A program made the position numbers and the translations under genes. Source: Triplophysa rosa (lineage: Eukaryota; Chordata; Actinopteri; Cypriniformes; Nemacheilidae). Taken from it: a stretch of 64,000 nt of DNA. The stretch lies in the NCBI RefSeq assembly GCF_024868665.1, contig NC_079900.1, positions 4,532,010 through 4,596,009 on the forward strand. The letters are read 5' to 3'. Of the stretch, positions 23,365 to 34,418 are shown piece by piece (position 1 is the first letter of the stretch; every line of letters starts with the position of its first letter). Below the pieces are notes generated by a model, which had not been told where the DNA came from, did no database searches, and saw only the letters and a list, made by a program, of their open reading frames with translations.

Positions 23365-23775
23365 CCTGAGGACATAGTTTTGACATAAAATCCACAAATC
23401 TCGCTTTTTCTCGGACGGAATTTTGTAGAAGCATCACTCAGGATTGTCTCCTCGTCGTTCAGTGCATTTTAATGCACAACCATTATTTAGCATTTAGGCT
23501 AAAAGACAACGGACAACTATTTTTATTTTTAATGGCAAATGGCAAACTAAACTGAAAAGGCGCATTTCCGCCACCAATTGGACTGGAGTGTGGCGCACGT
23601 CATGATAAGAAAAATGACCTAAATTCTATTCATGGCAGCGGACTACGTCAGAGATAGAGATCGTTCTCTTGCCCTCCACCGGGGCGTTGCTCTAAGTGCC
23701 TGATGTCACGCGAAAACTATACTTTATATGCTATTTTAAAAATGCACTTTTGGGAAAATTATCGAGAGGTGGGCT
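23365..23775. repeat. Duplicated segment, uninterrupted copy
   Basis: Partner of 20455-20683 plus 21431-21535. At the point where the other copy carries the hAT element this copy reads GTTGCTCTAAGTGCC. Around 23560-23600 it also holds GGCGCATTTCCGCCACCAA, which matches the LINE 3' tail at 44830-44850. Confidence 0.6.
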
Positions 23776-24309
23776 GTTTAAAATCGTTTGGTTCAGAGCA
23801 CTCAAATCAGTTGTTCGGAGTTTCAAACCCAATATTCAAACGGGCCATGTCACGAAATTTCAGCAAAACGATGCTTCGTTACGTCATAGCTGTTCCTGAC
23901 CAACCCCAGCAGTACTTTGTACAAGATTTAAAGACATTAAGCCAATTCCTACCTATGCTACCAACTGAACTAGATTGAAATGATAGGCTGATCAGAATTT
24001 TTTTCACCCCCCAACCCACCCACATGAAAGAATGTTGTAGTTTATAGTATTTGCACAGCACTATAGTTTTATTACAATAATATAGCCTACTATAGGTTTC
24101 TGTAGTAATAACTACAGTAAATTGAACAAATAGTATACTTTAATATTTACTATAGTAAGGTTCAAAACAATATGAGTTACTAAATTCCTTTTTCAAGACC
24201 TTTTGTCTAATTGGTATCTGATTGGTCGTCAGGTTTTATCTAGGACCAACAAGGAGGTTGACTCTATATGTATAAAGAGGGGTAGAAGGGATAAGATTTG
24301 AATTATGTA
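23776..24309. other. Intergenic, no gene seen
   Basis: Non-coding. Frames at 23703-23978 and 23879-24061 show no recognisable domain. Confidence 0.35.
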
Positions 24310-24595
24310 AGGCTGGCCAAGGTGTCCACACCAAACAGTCACCACATCCTAAAAAACAAAGAACTTCATCCAATACAATGAACTCGAGCTTGCATTTCCA
24401 TCTCAAACAGCACACCCTAATGAATAAAAATGGCAAACTCACACCTCCACATGTGTTCTCTTCTCCCCCTCTCCTCTTTCTCCCCCACTCAGCTCAGATC
24501 ACCATAAAGCACAAATATGAACAGTGTGGACAAATAATTTAAATACTCATGTTTGGTATCATTTGAAATGTCTCACTGTTGGCTCATTGTTGAGG
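24310..24595. repeat. Segmental duplication, copy 1 (partner 57880-58170)
   Basis: Shares AACAAAGAACTTCATCCAAT, CCACTCAGCTCAGATCAC and TTAAATACTCATGTTTGG with 57880-58170 in the same order. The copies flank the upstream sides of Z5 and Z9, consistent with duplication of whole ZNF modules including distal upstream DNA. Confidence 0.6.
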
Positions 24596-25019
24596 GTGTG
24601 TCTTTCCCAGAGCCCTTCATGCACAGGGTTCTTTTTTTAATGTAAATGATGTCACCATGTGAAAGAAATGTGTTTTGGTGTGGAAGTTTAACCCCAAACA
24701 CACTTGACACATACACACACACAAACTGTTTTTTGTTTTCAGGTATGCATCTTAAGGTTCTATTTGATTGTCACAGCTGAACCCATACCTGTTGATGTTT
24801 TTGCTGATGATGACTAAACCAAGCCACATTAAAAGTCATAACCTAGCATTTCTTAAGATATTGGCCCCACATCAATTTGTAACGTGAGTACATGATGTGA
24901 TCCAGTCAGATGAGTCGATCTATTGTTCATTTTAAAACATCAATTTACTCTAAGTCATAACATATAAATACATAAAACATAAATACACACATATATATGT
25001 GTGTGGGTGTGTATATACA
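24596..25019. other. Intergenic, no gene seen
   Basis: Non-coding; ends in a short (AC/AT) simple repeat at about 24985-25025 (ACACACATATATATGTGTGT). Confidence 0.4.
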
Positions 25020-26050
25020 TGTATGTTTCAAAATATTTTATTAATAAAGGACAGAATCTACGAGTCACTTTATAGTTATGACACCAACAATTATTATTTA
25101 TCAGTTCTTAACAATTATCAGTTCTTAAGACTGATGATTTCAGGTTTACATGGTGAGAATTGTCAACATAGTACAAAGATTCTAAGAAAATAATAATGTG
25201 TTGATTTAAACCGTCTTAGGCTGTGTTCAGCCTTGACTTCTTTTTTGAAGCTGCTAGCGTCTGTTTTACATTATAATCCTATGGAGTAAACCGTGTTTTG
25301 AAAAACGTCCTCCTGAGCGCTTTTTTAAACGCCAGTGCCGGCGTCTTTTTCTGCAGCTCAGAGCATCTTTTGAGGTTGAAAAAAGTTCAACTTTTCTGAC
25401 TACTTCAAGCTCATTTTTCACAGCTAACCAATGACAGAGACCTGTTGTTTCCATAACAACATGCGAGGAACATGATTGGTCGAGAAGGCTCAAGCTCGAA
25501 TAAATTAAATGGCAGCCGAAACGCCTGTTAGAGCATAGTTTTGTATAAAAGTAAGTTTAATTTTCACTTTCAACAACTTCTGATTGCATTTCTAGCGAGA
25601 AATTAGTATTGTAGTTTTTAAACATGCAATTAGTTACTGCAAAGACGCTCTCTGTTTATAATTCAAACAGACTTCCGTTACGCTGCCTATATGTTTCTCT
25701 GGGCTGCCTTCGTCCACAGACTCTGCTATTTGTAACCAAACGCGGCCAGCGTTTGTTTTTTTTCTAAAAAAAAGCACCTTTGTCAACTTTTTCAAAAGAG
25801 AAGTCAAGTGTGAACACAGCCTTACTGCTTTAAATCAACATCAAAACAAAATTGACCCTGTTTAGGCTACTTCATACATGTCAGTGCAGTGATCTGGTAC
25901 ATATGATGTTTTCGTAACAAAATTCTACATCTGTAAACGGCTTTTTGTTTTAATGCATTACAGTTTGCACTGCAGTTGATTTTATATGTAATATTATGTC
26001 TGAATTAGAGCATGAATATACCTCCTGAATTATTTTGTTACCAAATGTAT
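25020..26050 (-). repeat. ZNF module 3' flank (Z6 copy), interrupted by a MITE
   Basis: Matches 5755-6180 (GACAGAATCTA, GACTGATGATTTCAGGTTTA, CTGCTTTAAATCAACAT, TTTGTAAACGGC-type segment). The match stops at 25218 and resumes at 25822, exactly at the ends of an inserted element. Confidence 0.65.
25219..25821. mobile_element. Harbinger-like MITE with TTA duplication
   Basis: Ends GGCTGTGTTCAGCCTTGACT and AAGTCAAGTGTGAACACAGCC are inverted copies. TTA flanks both sides (25216-25218 and 25822-25824). The Z2 copy of the module (near 5940) has a single TTA and no insert. TIR type and 3-bp TWA duplication fit PIF/Harbinger. No transposase. Confidence 0.75.
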
Positions 26051-26059
26051 TGAACGCAA

Positions 26060-26303
26060 ACAGAAACATGAATGTCCTTAGAAGGTCGCACAGACCTCTA
26101 CATGCCATTAAGTATCAGGATGAAATCCTCAGAACAATTGTCAAACCTTACACTGGTGCAGTGCAGGGCCTTCCTGGTGCATGATAATGCCCGGCCTCGT
26201 GTGGCCAGAGTCTGTAGGCAGTTTCTGTACGACGAAGGCATTGATGCCATTGACTGGCCCTCACGTTCCGCAGACCTAAATCCAGTTGAGGTGAAATTTT
26301 AAG
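26060..26303 (+). mobile_element. Tc1 transposase fragment
   Basis: The plus-strand frame 26072-26302 carries VHDNARPRVARVCRQFL and DWPSRSADLNPVE, the second-aspartate and glutamate regions of a Tc1 transposase. Both element ends are missing. It sits at the 3' end of the Z6 finger array and runs straight into decayed finger sequence at 26303. Confidence 0.7.
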
Positions 26304-27175
26304 GTGAAAACTCTTTCCACATTGAAGTCATGTTCATGGACACTTCACGTTGAAAGCATGCATACAGGCGATTGCCAGTGTGAATTCTTGAAACTCGATG
26401 AGGACATCTGTATGGGTACTATTCAGTGTGAGCTCTCATGTGCACCTTAAGCGCTGATTTCTCTATGAAACTCTTTCCACACTGAGGACATACAAATGGG
26501 CGCTCTCCATTGTAAATTCTCCTATGTTTCTCCAGATTTGATTTCTGTTTAAAACTTTTCCCAGTCTGAGGACATACGTATGGACACTCTCCAGTGTGAA
26601 TTCTCACGTGGATATCAAGCGTTGATTTGCGTTTGAAACTCTTTCCACACTGAGGACACGAGTATGGGCGCTCTCCAGTGTGAGTCCTCATATGCAGCTC
26701 AAGATTATTTTTCTGTTTAAAACCCTTTCCACACTGAGGACATGTGTATGGGCACTCTTCAGAGTGAATTCTCATGTGCACATTAAGCGTTGATTTCTGT
26801 TTAAAACTCTTTGCACACTGAGAACATATGTACGGGCGCTCTCCAGTGTGAATTCTCATATGTGCCACAAGATTTGATTTATCTGTGAAACTCTTTCCAC
26901 ACTGAGGACATATGTTTGGTCGTTCTCCAGTGTGAACTCTAATGTGGCACTCAAGTTGACATTTGCGTTTGAAACACTTTCCACACTGAGGGCAGGTGAA
27001 AGGCTCGCCTGCTTCTGTTCTTTGCTTTCTTTTTGTAGAGAAAATCTTGTTCTTGTGCCCACTACTTGAAGACATTTCTAGCCTTTCAAGATTCTGAGGT
27101 TTCTGACACTGATGTTTCTCCTCAACTTCATTTATGGCTTCATTGAACATCTCTGTGTGGTATGGTGGAACAGAC
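26303..27175 (-). CDS. Z6: C2H2 zinc-finger ORF, 7 fingers, no acidic exon
   Basis: The leader exon starts at 27175 and is fused directly to the linker exon, as in Z2, but here the junction is open: the leader ATG at 27150 gives MFNEAINEVEEKHQCQ and continues for 243 residues to 26419. After the basic linker (KNKIFSTKRKQRTEAGE) come seven C2H2 fingers. Finger 6 reads CPQTGKSF, with the second zinc cysteine changed to threonine, so it should not fold. After the stop at 26419, finger-like remnants continue to 26303, where a Tc1 fragment abuts. The acidic FiNZ peptide is missing. Promoter P6 lies at 29.0 kb, with a hAT element and a MITE in the intron. Possibly a finger-only DNA-binding protein. 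Confidence 0.65.
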
Positions 27176-27259
27176 CTGCCAAAATAAATAATTCATTTTC
27201 ACATTAACATCTCTTCACAAAATATTTTAACCAAAAAAGTTATATTAATATTAATTGGG

Positions 27260-27410
27260 ACAGATAGTATGCAAATTGGGCCGCAGGGTCTGAGTTTTCT
27301 GTTTAATAACAATCAACTGCTTAGTAGACTGACCCTCAGCCTTCATCCCAATTTGCATACTACCAATCCTAAATAGCATTATTGGAAATTAAAATTAGTA
27401 TGTCCCAAAT
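27260..27410 (-). repeat. Shared ZNF intron 1 block (Z6 copy)
   Basis: GCAAATTGGGCCGCAGGGTC and CTAAATAGCATTATTGG are shared with Z4, Z7 and Z9. The block is cut at 27410 by a hAT insertion and resumes at 28194. Confidence 0.6.
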
Positions 27411-28193
27411 TAGGGCTGGACGATATGAACAAAATTGATATTGAAATGTATTTATTCATTTCGATCGATACTATATAACTCCAATAACGCTATGAACAAA
27501 ATAACAAAAAGCAAAATGTAAGATATAAGTTGAGAGAGATCTCTGATAACAATAAAATGCTGATCAAAATCATTCTAGATGCCAGCGGGGTGCAAAGCTA
27601 CATATGTTAAGAATAAATGTTTTTGTATAGGACTGTACCCATACCGTGTGTAAGTATCAAATATTAGAATCATGTTACCAATAAAAGAAAGAATAACTTC
27701 TCTAAATGTGCTTCAAAGCATAATTCCATAACTTCAAAATGTGCTTTAAAGCATAGGCGTATCTTCAAAGCTCTACTGCGGCATAGGCCTCCCATTACTT
27801 GACGCTTTTTTCATGAAAGCCTGCTTTTGACATAATCTAAATCTAAATGAATAATCTTCAATTATTAACGTACACTGAATTTTATGTATGACTGTATTTA
27901 CAGTTTTTTTTTGTGTCAAAACATTATACAAGATTTGCAATGCTCTCCTGCAAGTTGACATTAAGAACCATTTAAATTAGTTTCAGTGTCTTTCATAGGC
28001 CCTACAGTGTGCTTCAGTTTCTGGGGCACAACGGAGTGCCGCTCCATAACACCAGTAGCCGCAGAGCCAGGGCTCAGACCCGGACGTGTAATGTATATTG
28101 AAATATCGAAAATGTGTTTAAAAATCATATCACCGTTATCGAAATTAAGTCTATCGCGATATATATTGTTATCAAAATTATTGCCCAGTCCCA
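27411..28193. mobile_element. Non-autonomous hAT element with 8-bp duplication
   Basis: Starts TAGGGCTGGACGATATG and ends ATTGCCCAGTCCCA. Flanked by TCCCAAAT at 27403-27410 and 28194-28201. The Z9 intron (near 54763) shows the intact site GTATGTCCCAAATCATAG, which confirms both ends. Non-coding; frames at 27773-28234 lie inside it. Confidence 0.8.
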
Positions 28194-28216
28194 TCCCAAA
28201 TCATAGTATGTTTAAA

Positions 28217-28400
28217 GGTTACACTTTATTTTAGTGCCTGTGTTACAGTGTAATTATACATTTAAGTACTGAGTAAAAAAAGTTAACTACATGCACTTAC
28301 TATAGGGTTAGGATTAGGGTTTGGTTCAGGGTTAGTTACACGTAATTATGCACAATTTATAGTAAATACATATGTAACAAGGGCACCGTAAAATAAAGTG
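28217..28400. repeat. Short MITE
   Basis: Mirrored ends ACACTTTATTTTAGTGCC and GGGCACCGTAAAATAAAGTG. The interior contains GGGTTAGG/GGGTTTGG units that look telomere-like but are part of this repeat. Confidence 0.6.
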
Positions 28401-28859
28401 AGAAAAATGATACACCGTGATACATGCAAGAAAAAATGAATGAAGAAATACTTAAATACAAAGAGGAGCTGCATTTTAATGTGTCTACCTGTTAACCATT
28501 TTCTTTTTCGTGTTTGTACGTCACAATACGTTTATACTGCTTTGCTACACACCAAAAAAACGGATATACTTTTCCATAACAAAAACAATGCATACTTTTA
28601 CGGCATATTCTAAGAAGGCAAAAAGAGACACATCATGAGATAAGCACATCAATGAAGCTGCGATATTACAAATCACCGTAACACCCGAAAAGAGGTCTGC
28701 ATATTCCCCCCCAGTAGAACTGGAAGTATACTACGAGCATTTTGGACCAAAGCAATGGACACTTCATATATAGTATTAATGTAACTTGCATATTTATAAA
28801 ATAGTCTACACAGTTAAACAAATTCATTTAAACTTGCCTAACTTTAGCAAGTAACCTAG
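28401..28859. other. Z6 intron 1, shared module sequence
   Basis: GAATGAAGAAATACTTAAAT and AAGAGGAGCTGCATTTTAAT recur in Z2, Z4 and Z8. No gene. Confidence 0.5.
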
Positions 28860-29160
28860 CCATTATAGGCCTATCACATCTACAGATGGCTTGAAGAGGT
28901 CTTTAAAGATTTATACAATTGATAAACATACGACCATGATTTAGTCTCAACTATAACAGTTGAAATAACTTGAAACATGATATGTTGTTATGCTTTTACC
29001 TCAAACATTGCCGAGCAAAAAATCCGCGTATTAGCGCAGCTTCTCTGTTGTTGCTGATATTACCGTAAATACAGTGATAAGAGCGGCATACCCTTTCGTT
29101 GACCTTATATTACCGTAATAATACATATACACGCGCGCTCTCACTTGTCCCAGTCAAAAA
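28860..29160 (-). promoter_or_regulatory. P6: ZNF module promoter and non-coding exon 1 for Z6
   Basis: Motif TGATATTACCGTAA at 29055-29068 and outer motif TTATATTACCGTAA at 29105-29118. Exon 1 ends CAATGTTTGAG at 29000 with donor GTAAAA. On the minus strand GTGTATATGTATTATTAC just upstream of the outer motif may hold the TATA element. The next acceptor is the Z6 leader at 27175. Confidence 0.65.
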
Positions 29161-29190
29161 GAGAGGGATCTCTGCAGGTCGGAGAATTGG

Positions 29191-29568
29191 CTATGTGCAC
29201 GCGTGACTTCCGCGTTTCACAGGAAGAACTCTGGGCAGTTTCCGGTTGGGGAGACTTAAAGGAGAGAGAAATGTTAAAATGAGAAAATAGTTCAATTTAG
29301 CAGATGCTGTACATTGCGGCACACAGTAGTGGTATAGAAGTGCTGTTCTACCGTATTTGAAGTGATACTTTCTTAAGTTAACATTTCGTTATGACATTAA
29401 AATACGGTAGAACCCCACTTCTATATACCACTGCTGTGTGCCGTAATGTAACGCATCTGCTAAATTGAACTATTTTTCTAATTTTTCCATTTCTCTCTGC
29501 TTTAAGTCTCCCCAACCGGAAACTGCCTAAGAATCTTCCTGTGAAACACGGAAGTCACGCATGCATAG
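29191..29568. repeat. Large near-perfect foldback (inverted repeat) element
   Basis: Left arm 29191-29358 and right arm about 29400-29568 are inverted copies (CACGCGTGACTTCCGCG versus CGGAAGTCACGCATGC; TACCGTATTT versus AAATACGGTA), with a loop of about 40 bp. No coding capacity. It abuts the outer edge of promoter P6. A transcript would form a hairpin of about 165 bp. Confidence 0.8.
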
Positions 29569-29990
29569 AGCCCATTGGGCGTGCCGAAAGGTAGAGGAGT
29601 GCTGAAAGGTCTTTTTAATTGCTCGCGAAAGCTACCTGTTCAACATGAGCTTAAACGCTATTGGCCTAATAGTTACATCCAAAGCCACCTTTCATTGTTG
29701 CGTTTTATAATAAGATTTAAAATATGAAACCAGGAATTTGATTTATAAATTTGGTTGATTTATAAAGATAGTGCCTATTTTAAAATTGGCTTCGGCGTGT
29801 TCTGAGGTGTGAGTTCCACGTTATCACCGGTATGTCAACACATACACCTAAAACTGGACGCTGGCTCTAATGTCCCTTTAGTGGTAACATAGGATATTAT
29901 TAGTTTAGGTTACATTTCATAATGGGCAGTCGTTGGTCTGACGAATCTATTTGTTCCCAGACTAATCATTTTGACTGATTTTCATACATA
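29569..29990. other. Intergenic, no gene seen
   Basis: Non-coding sequence between the foldback and the hAT element at 29999. Confidence 0.4.
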
Positions 29991-29998
29991 TGTATTTA

Positions 29999-30490
29999 CA
30001 GTGTTGGGTGTAACTAGTTACTAAGTAATTAGTTACTGTAATTTAATTACTTTTCCCTTGAAAAAGTAAAGTAAGGGATTACTCTTGTTTTTTCTGTAAT
30101 TTAATTACAGTTACTTTTGATGTAATTAAACTAAATACTTTGTGTAATATATGTGTGTACAATAGTGGAATTGACATCAAAATGCAAAGTCTAACTTTAA
30201 AATCTGTGCTTTAATGTATAATTCTCACATTTGTAATACTTTGGTCAGTTAATAAGAGTACTTTATGTAGTTTAATATTATTTATTTGAATGAATAAAAA
30301 GAGCCCTTTCATGCCTATCCTTGAATCACTTAACTAACCAAGGTTGATGTAGGATATAGAAAGTAATTAGTAATAAGTAATTAAATACTTTTTGGAGAGA
30401 GTAATTTGTACAGTAATCTAATTACACTTTTGAATATGTAATTAGTAACTAGTAATTAATTACTTTTTGAGAGTAACTTACCCAACACTG
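29999..30490. mobile_element. Non-autonomous hAT element with 8-bp duplication
   Basis: Starts CAGTGTTGGGTGTAACTAG and ends GTAACTTACCCAACACTG. Flanked by TGTATTTA at 29991-29998 and 30491-30498. The interior is made of TAGTTACT/AGTAATTA units. Non-coding. Confidence 0.85.
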
Positions 30491-30502
30491 TGTATTTATT
30501 AC

Positions 30503-31023
30503 TTAAAGCTACAGTTTGTAAAAACCGCCGCTAGAGGGCGCACGATCAAAACAACAACAATGCCGTAGCTTGATGACCTGTGAAGGAGCATGGAATGATG
30601 GGATCGTCGTCTTCAACTCTACCGTTGATGGCCATTAATCACACGGGAACGAAAAATCATGTTAGCGGATGAGGTAAAGTAATAAAGTTTTATAAATGTT
30701 GTGTATAATTGTGGTCCATAAATAAGTGACTGTTCGAAACAAGCTAGTGGCTTGCTAGACACTACTTCCGCATTTGTCCACGACACTGTTGTCATGCGGT
30801 TTCTACGTCAGTAAAGGCAGTAACAAAGGGTAACGCAGATATGACGCCATTGACAGGCGACTGCACAGCCCGTGTCACTGTTTAGAATGGCGATTTTCTC
30901 ACAATTTACAAGTAGTTGGAAACATTTGAGATATTGTAAGTACACAGCTAAACAAAATATATAACACTGGCCTAGTGGTTTTAGGATATTTTACTGCAAA
31001 ATTGTCACAAACTGCACCTTTAA
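30503..31023. repeat. TTAA-ended MITE
   Basis: Starts TTAAAGCTACAGTTTGTAA and ends TCACAAACTGCACCTTTAA, mirrored over about 18 bp. The interior has CCGCCGCTAGAGGGCGC. The TTAA edges suggest a piggyBac-type origin, but no transposase is present. Confidence 0.6.
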
Positions 31024-31833
31024 ATGTAGTCTTGGAGCGTTACCTGTAGACATTTCACTGAATTGTTTTTCCTAGTTATGCAAACTTATATTTTACAATA
31101 AAACATTGTGTTTTGTATCATATTTCATTTGTTAAAAATGTAAATGAAAATCAGATCAGATTACCTGAACCTGAAGCAGGGTTGTGTTAATATCATATTG
31201 CATTTTATTGTAAATGTAAAATGATGGTAAATGGGTTTGCAGGTATGAGTAAGTTAAACTATTGAGAAATAACTGATATTCAAGGAATGGCTGATGAGGG
31301 TCACAACCAAAAGCAAATTACAATTATTATTTAAAGGGTACAAATGTCTCTAAAATAACACTTAAAATTGCACTAGCAGTCAAAATAATTAGCTTTTCTT
31401 GGTGTCATGAAAGAATAGCAACAACATAGCTGTCATTCAGTAAAATATATTTCTATAGTTTTAGTACAACTATGATATAGTAGATGTAAATAAAAACATG
31501 TAGAAAAGACTGAAATACTCATAAAACATAACGACAGCTGCTTCTAGATGAGCAAGGGCTGTTTAGTTACCTTCTGTAATTTATTATTAAGCAATTTAGC
31601 AAAAATACAGACTTATCTGACCAATTTTAATTCGTTTTTAAGGCCTTATGTTTACAAGTTTGCAAACTTTGCTTTGCATACCTTACCGCGACCTTCTTCC
31701 TGTTTAAAGAAGTTACGCATCTTTGTGGTTAACTCAGTTGCCAAGGAAGAGCACTTTTGACCAATGAGAAACCTTACGCCCTCACTTTTCAGGACTACCA
31801 TAACTCCGACCTGCAGAGACACCTACTTGGGGC
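31024..31833. other. Intergenic, AT-rich, no gene seen
   Basis: The frame at 31548-31760 has no recognisable domain. Confidence 0.4.
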
Positions 31834-31834
31834 T

Positions 31835-32350
31835 CTCACTAAATCCTTGGTGTTTCGAGTCTGACGTCATCACGCAACCGTGTTTTTTAGGCAATTTTAA
31901 CAATCATAGGTAGTTTAGATCAGTGGTTCTCAAACTTTTTTGTTGTAAGGCCCCCTTTGTGTAGAGTGCATTGCTTTGCGGCCCCCCAAATAAAGACTTA
32001 TAATCTTAAACTTAAAATTTTAATTAAACCAAGAAAATATTCAGTTAAACAATGCTAAAACATCAATTCTTTTGGTTGGTGGTGTTGTTTTTCTGATGTT
32101 TGATTGCACAAAATGTATGATAAATATCTATATTTCTAAAATGCCACAAAATCTGTGGCCCCCTGGAACCATCTTGGGGCCCCCAGGAGGCCACGGCCCC
32201 CAGTTTGAGAACCACTGGTTTAGATGGTTAGAGTAAGGTTAGGGTGTGGGTTAGGGTAAAGGTTTCGTAAGACTTGAAACACCAAGGATTTAGTTAAAAC
32301 CAACAAGCCACGCCCACGGATCTGACTCAAAACACCAAGGATTTAGTGAG
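31835..32350. repeat. MITE with a nested hAT insertion
   Basis: Left end TCACTAAATCCTTGGTGTTT and right end AAACACCAAGGATTTAGTGA are perfect inverted copies; a further inner copy of the right motif lies near 32276-32295. A complete hAT element (31921-32217) is inserted inside. Confidence 0.65.
31921..32217. mobile_element. Non-autonomous hAT element with 8-bp duplication
   Basis: Starts CAGTGGTTCTCAAACTTTTT and ends CAGTTTGAGAACCACTG. Flanked by GTTTAGAT at 31913-31920 and 32218-32225. Non-coding. Inserted in the MITE at 31835-32350. Confidence 0.85.
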
Positions 32351-33059
32351 TATCGCGAGTCAAAGTGACCTTTGAGAGGAAAATGGATGGAGGAAACAGA
32401 TGATGGAGTTCATCATCCTCTATAAATGTTAAATATAGTTCTGCGCCTTACTTTAATGTACTACCCTTATAAATAAAATAAATGGAAAAAATTACCCTCT
32501 CAAAATGAAAGAAATGTTGCCTATACCAGCAGATTCATCCAGTTTCAGTGAAACAATACAGAACACAGAGGAATCACAGCAACACCTAGCGTGTTAAAGC
32601 CTTATAAAACCTAGTCTCAGCCTCGGACGTCACCCCTATAGACCGTTGGCTAAACATCTGATGCATAAGGCACACTTTTCTGGAAACACTTCAGCACGTT
32701 CTAAGTCATCATATGATTGGTTGAATTTCACAGGATTTCCGGGAGATGTGCGTGTCTCGTTCTTTAACGGTCCACTTAGAAACAACACAAAGCCGTCTGA
32801 TCTAAGAAGTGAGCTGTTGTGTTTACAACGGTTGTAATAAGAATTCATCACATTCACAATCTACTAAACGCTTAATTCTTAAAAGTATGCAAGGTTCACA
32901 GCACAAACGTATAATCGTTGTTGCTGTTAACTTTTGACACGTTCGTGAATGTACACCGGTCTGTTACGGCGGGGACATTTCAACGCCTCTGAACATGACA
33001 CGGCACAATACGAAACGTGATTGGTTGCTTTACCTGTCAGTCATATGGCCTCTTGGCCA
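32351..33059. other. Intergenic, module remnant
   Basis: 32430-32540 matches 18970-19090 and 5515-5540. 32630-32850 has mirrored frames on both strands and is probably a repeat. No gene. Confidence 0.4.
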
Positions 33060-33785
33060 AAGAAAGTGGCAAGACTATAAAACACCTTCACCACATATTC
33101 ATTTATCTGCTATTTACACACAGCAACAACAATATACTTATTTACTAACGAAGTTATTCTGATTTAATGGATTTATTATGCTGAGAGAAAAATGTTAGAC
33201 AACCACAACTGACAGGTGTATCTATCTTTTACTAAAGGGTTAGTTCACCTTGTTTCATAACCTTGTTCATTTTCATTTTTCAAATATTTAATTAAAATGA
33301 CACCTTGCAGATATGTCATTCAAATATTAAATTTAACAGGTCTGTTTTTTTAACATTTTTGAAAATTTAATTTAAAACAAAAATCTAATATATGTCTTTG
33401 TAATTGTACACATTTTACTGGTAAAAACTGTTAATTCTTTATCTAAAATTTTATTTTGATTAGTAAAACCTTTTTCTTGATATCTGTCATAGCATTTTTA
33501 CAAGCAGAATATGTTATACAATTGCAAGCCGTAACACACACAGGTTTGTTTTACCATACTAGTCAGGACAAATTATAATCACACAAACATGTGCAATACA
33601 TTAGATTTAAAGAAAAACAGTATTTGACCAAATTATGAGCATTTTTATTAATTGAGGACCAGTAAAATGTCAACAAGTGGGTTGTAATGACTGTTCACTG
33701 TTACTGAGGACCCTCACAAATATAGCTAAAAAAGGAACAGTGAAGAAATAATGTCACCATCTTGGTGAGTAAATTAACAGCAAAT
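33060..33785 (-). repeat. ZNF module 3' flank (Z7 copy)
   Basis: 33060-33240 matches the Z2 and Z3 flanks (CACATATTCATTTATCTGC, GAGAAAAATGTTAGACAACC). 33755-33790 (GTAAATTAACAGCAAATCTA) matches the Z4 3' end at 14295-14320, supporting Z4 and Z7 as sisters. Confidence 0.6.
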
Positions 33786-33930
33786 CTACATTTTATGGTA
33801 AAAACACTTTCTGCACACGTTCATGGGCGCGCTCCAGTGTGTGTTCTCATGTGCATCTCAAGACTTGTTTTCTGAAAATTCTGTGAACTTACATATGTGC
33901 CTCAAGATTTGATATATGTTTGAAACTCTC
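33786..33930 (-). pseudogene. Z7 distal fingers, cut off and decayed
   Basis: Minus-strand remnants of two or three C2H2 fingers (CACATGAGAACACACACTGG-type, TTTGAAACTCTC at the right edge). Cysteines and spacing are lost. They lie beyond the TIR element that interrupts the Z7 array. Confidence 0.65.
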
Positions 33931-34418
33931 AAGGCAGTTCGTGGCATAGGTATGACATTTATAATCTATTGATTTGTGTTCATGGACACGAATTTCCCCC
34001 TTTGTGTCAGTCAGAACGACTTCTATTCATGTCACTCGGCACAGACTGCGTGTGTATTTACATTAACACATTTATAAACTGATATCAAAATAAGTCATAC
34101 ATACTTTAGGAGGTGGCCAACCAACACCTTTCCTCACCCCAAACCCTAAAATCACAGCTGCAAAAGGGTAATTTTGCTAAAAACACAAGTTTCACGAGGT
34201 GGCAAAGCAATGATAAATGGCTATTATAACCCCCACCCTAAACCTAACATCACAGGGTAGTATCACAAGTAAAATCATATAAAAATAAGAATGAGATCGT
34301 AGGAAATAGGAATTCCCACGAACGACTGACACAAAACAGAAATTTGTGTCCATGAACATGAATGAATAGATTTAATACAGTTTGTAACAATGTCATGAAC
34401 TCTGGCGAGACCGTGTTG
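33931..34418. mobile_element. TIR element inserted in the Z7 finger array
   Basis: Left end around AAGGCAGTTCGTGGCATAGG and GTGTTCATGGACACGAATTT; right end AAATTTGTGTCCATGAACAT through GTCATGAACTCTGGC. The ends are inverted over about 65 bp with mismatches. The interior is non-coding (CACCCCAAACCCTAA units). Exact edges are uncertain by a few bases. Confidence 0.7.

Noticed and set aside
28300..28345. Interstitial telomeric repeat (GGGTTAGG-like)
   Set aside because: Only a few imperfect units inside a MITE with its own inverted ends.
32636..32857. Overlapping frames on both strands near 32.6-32.9 kb
   Set aside because: No recognisable domain; sequence looks like a common non-coding fish repeat.
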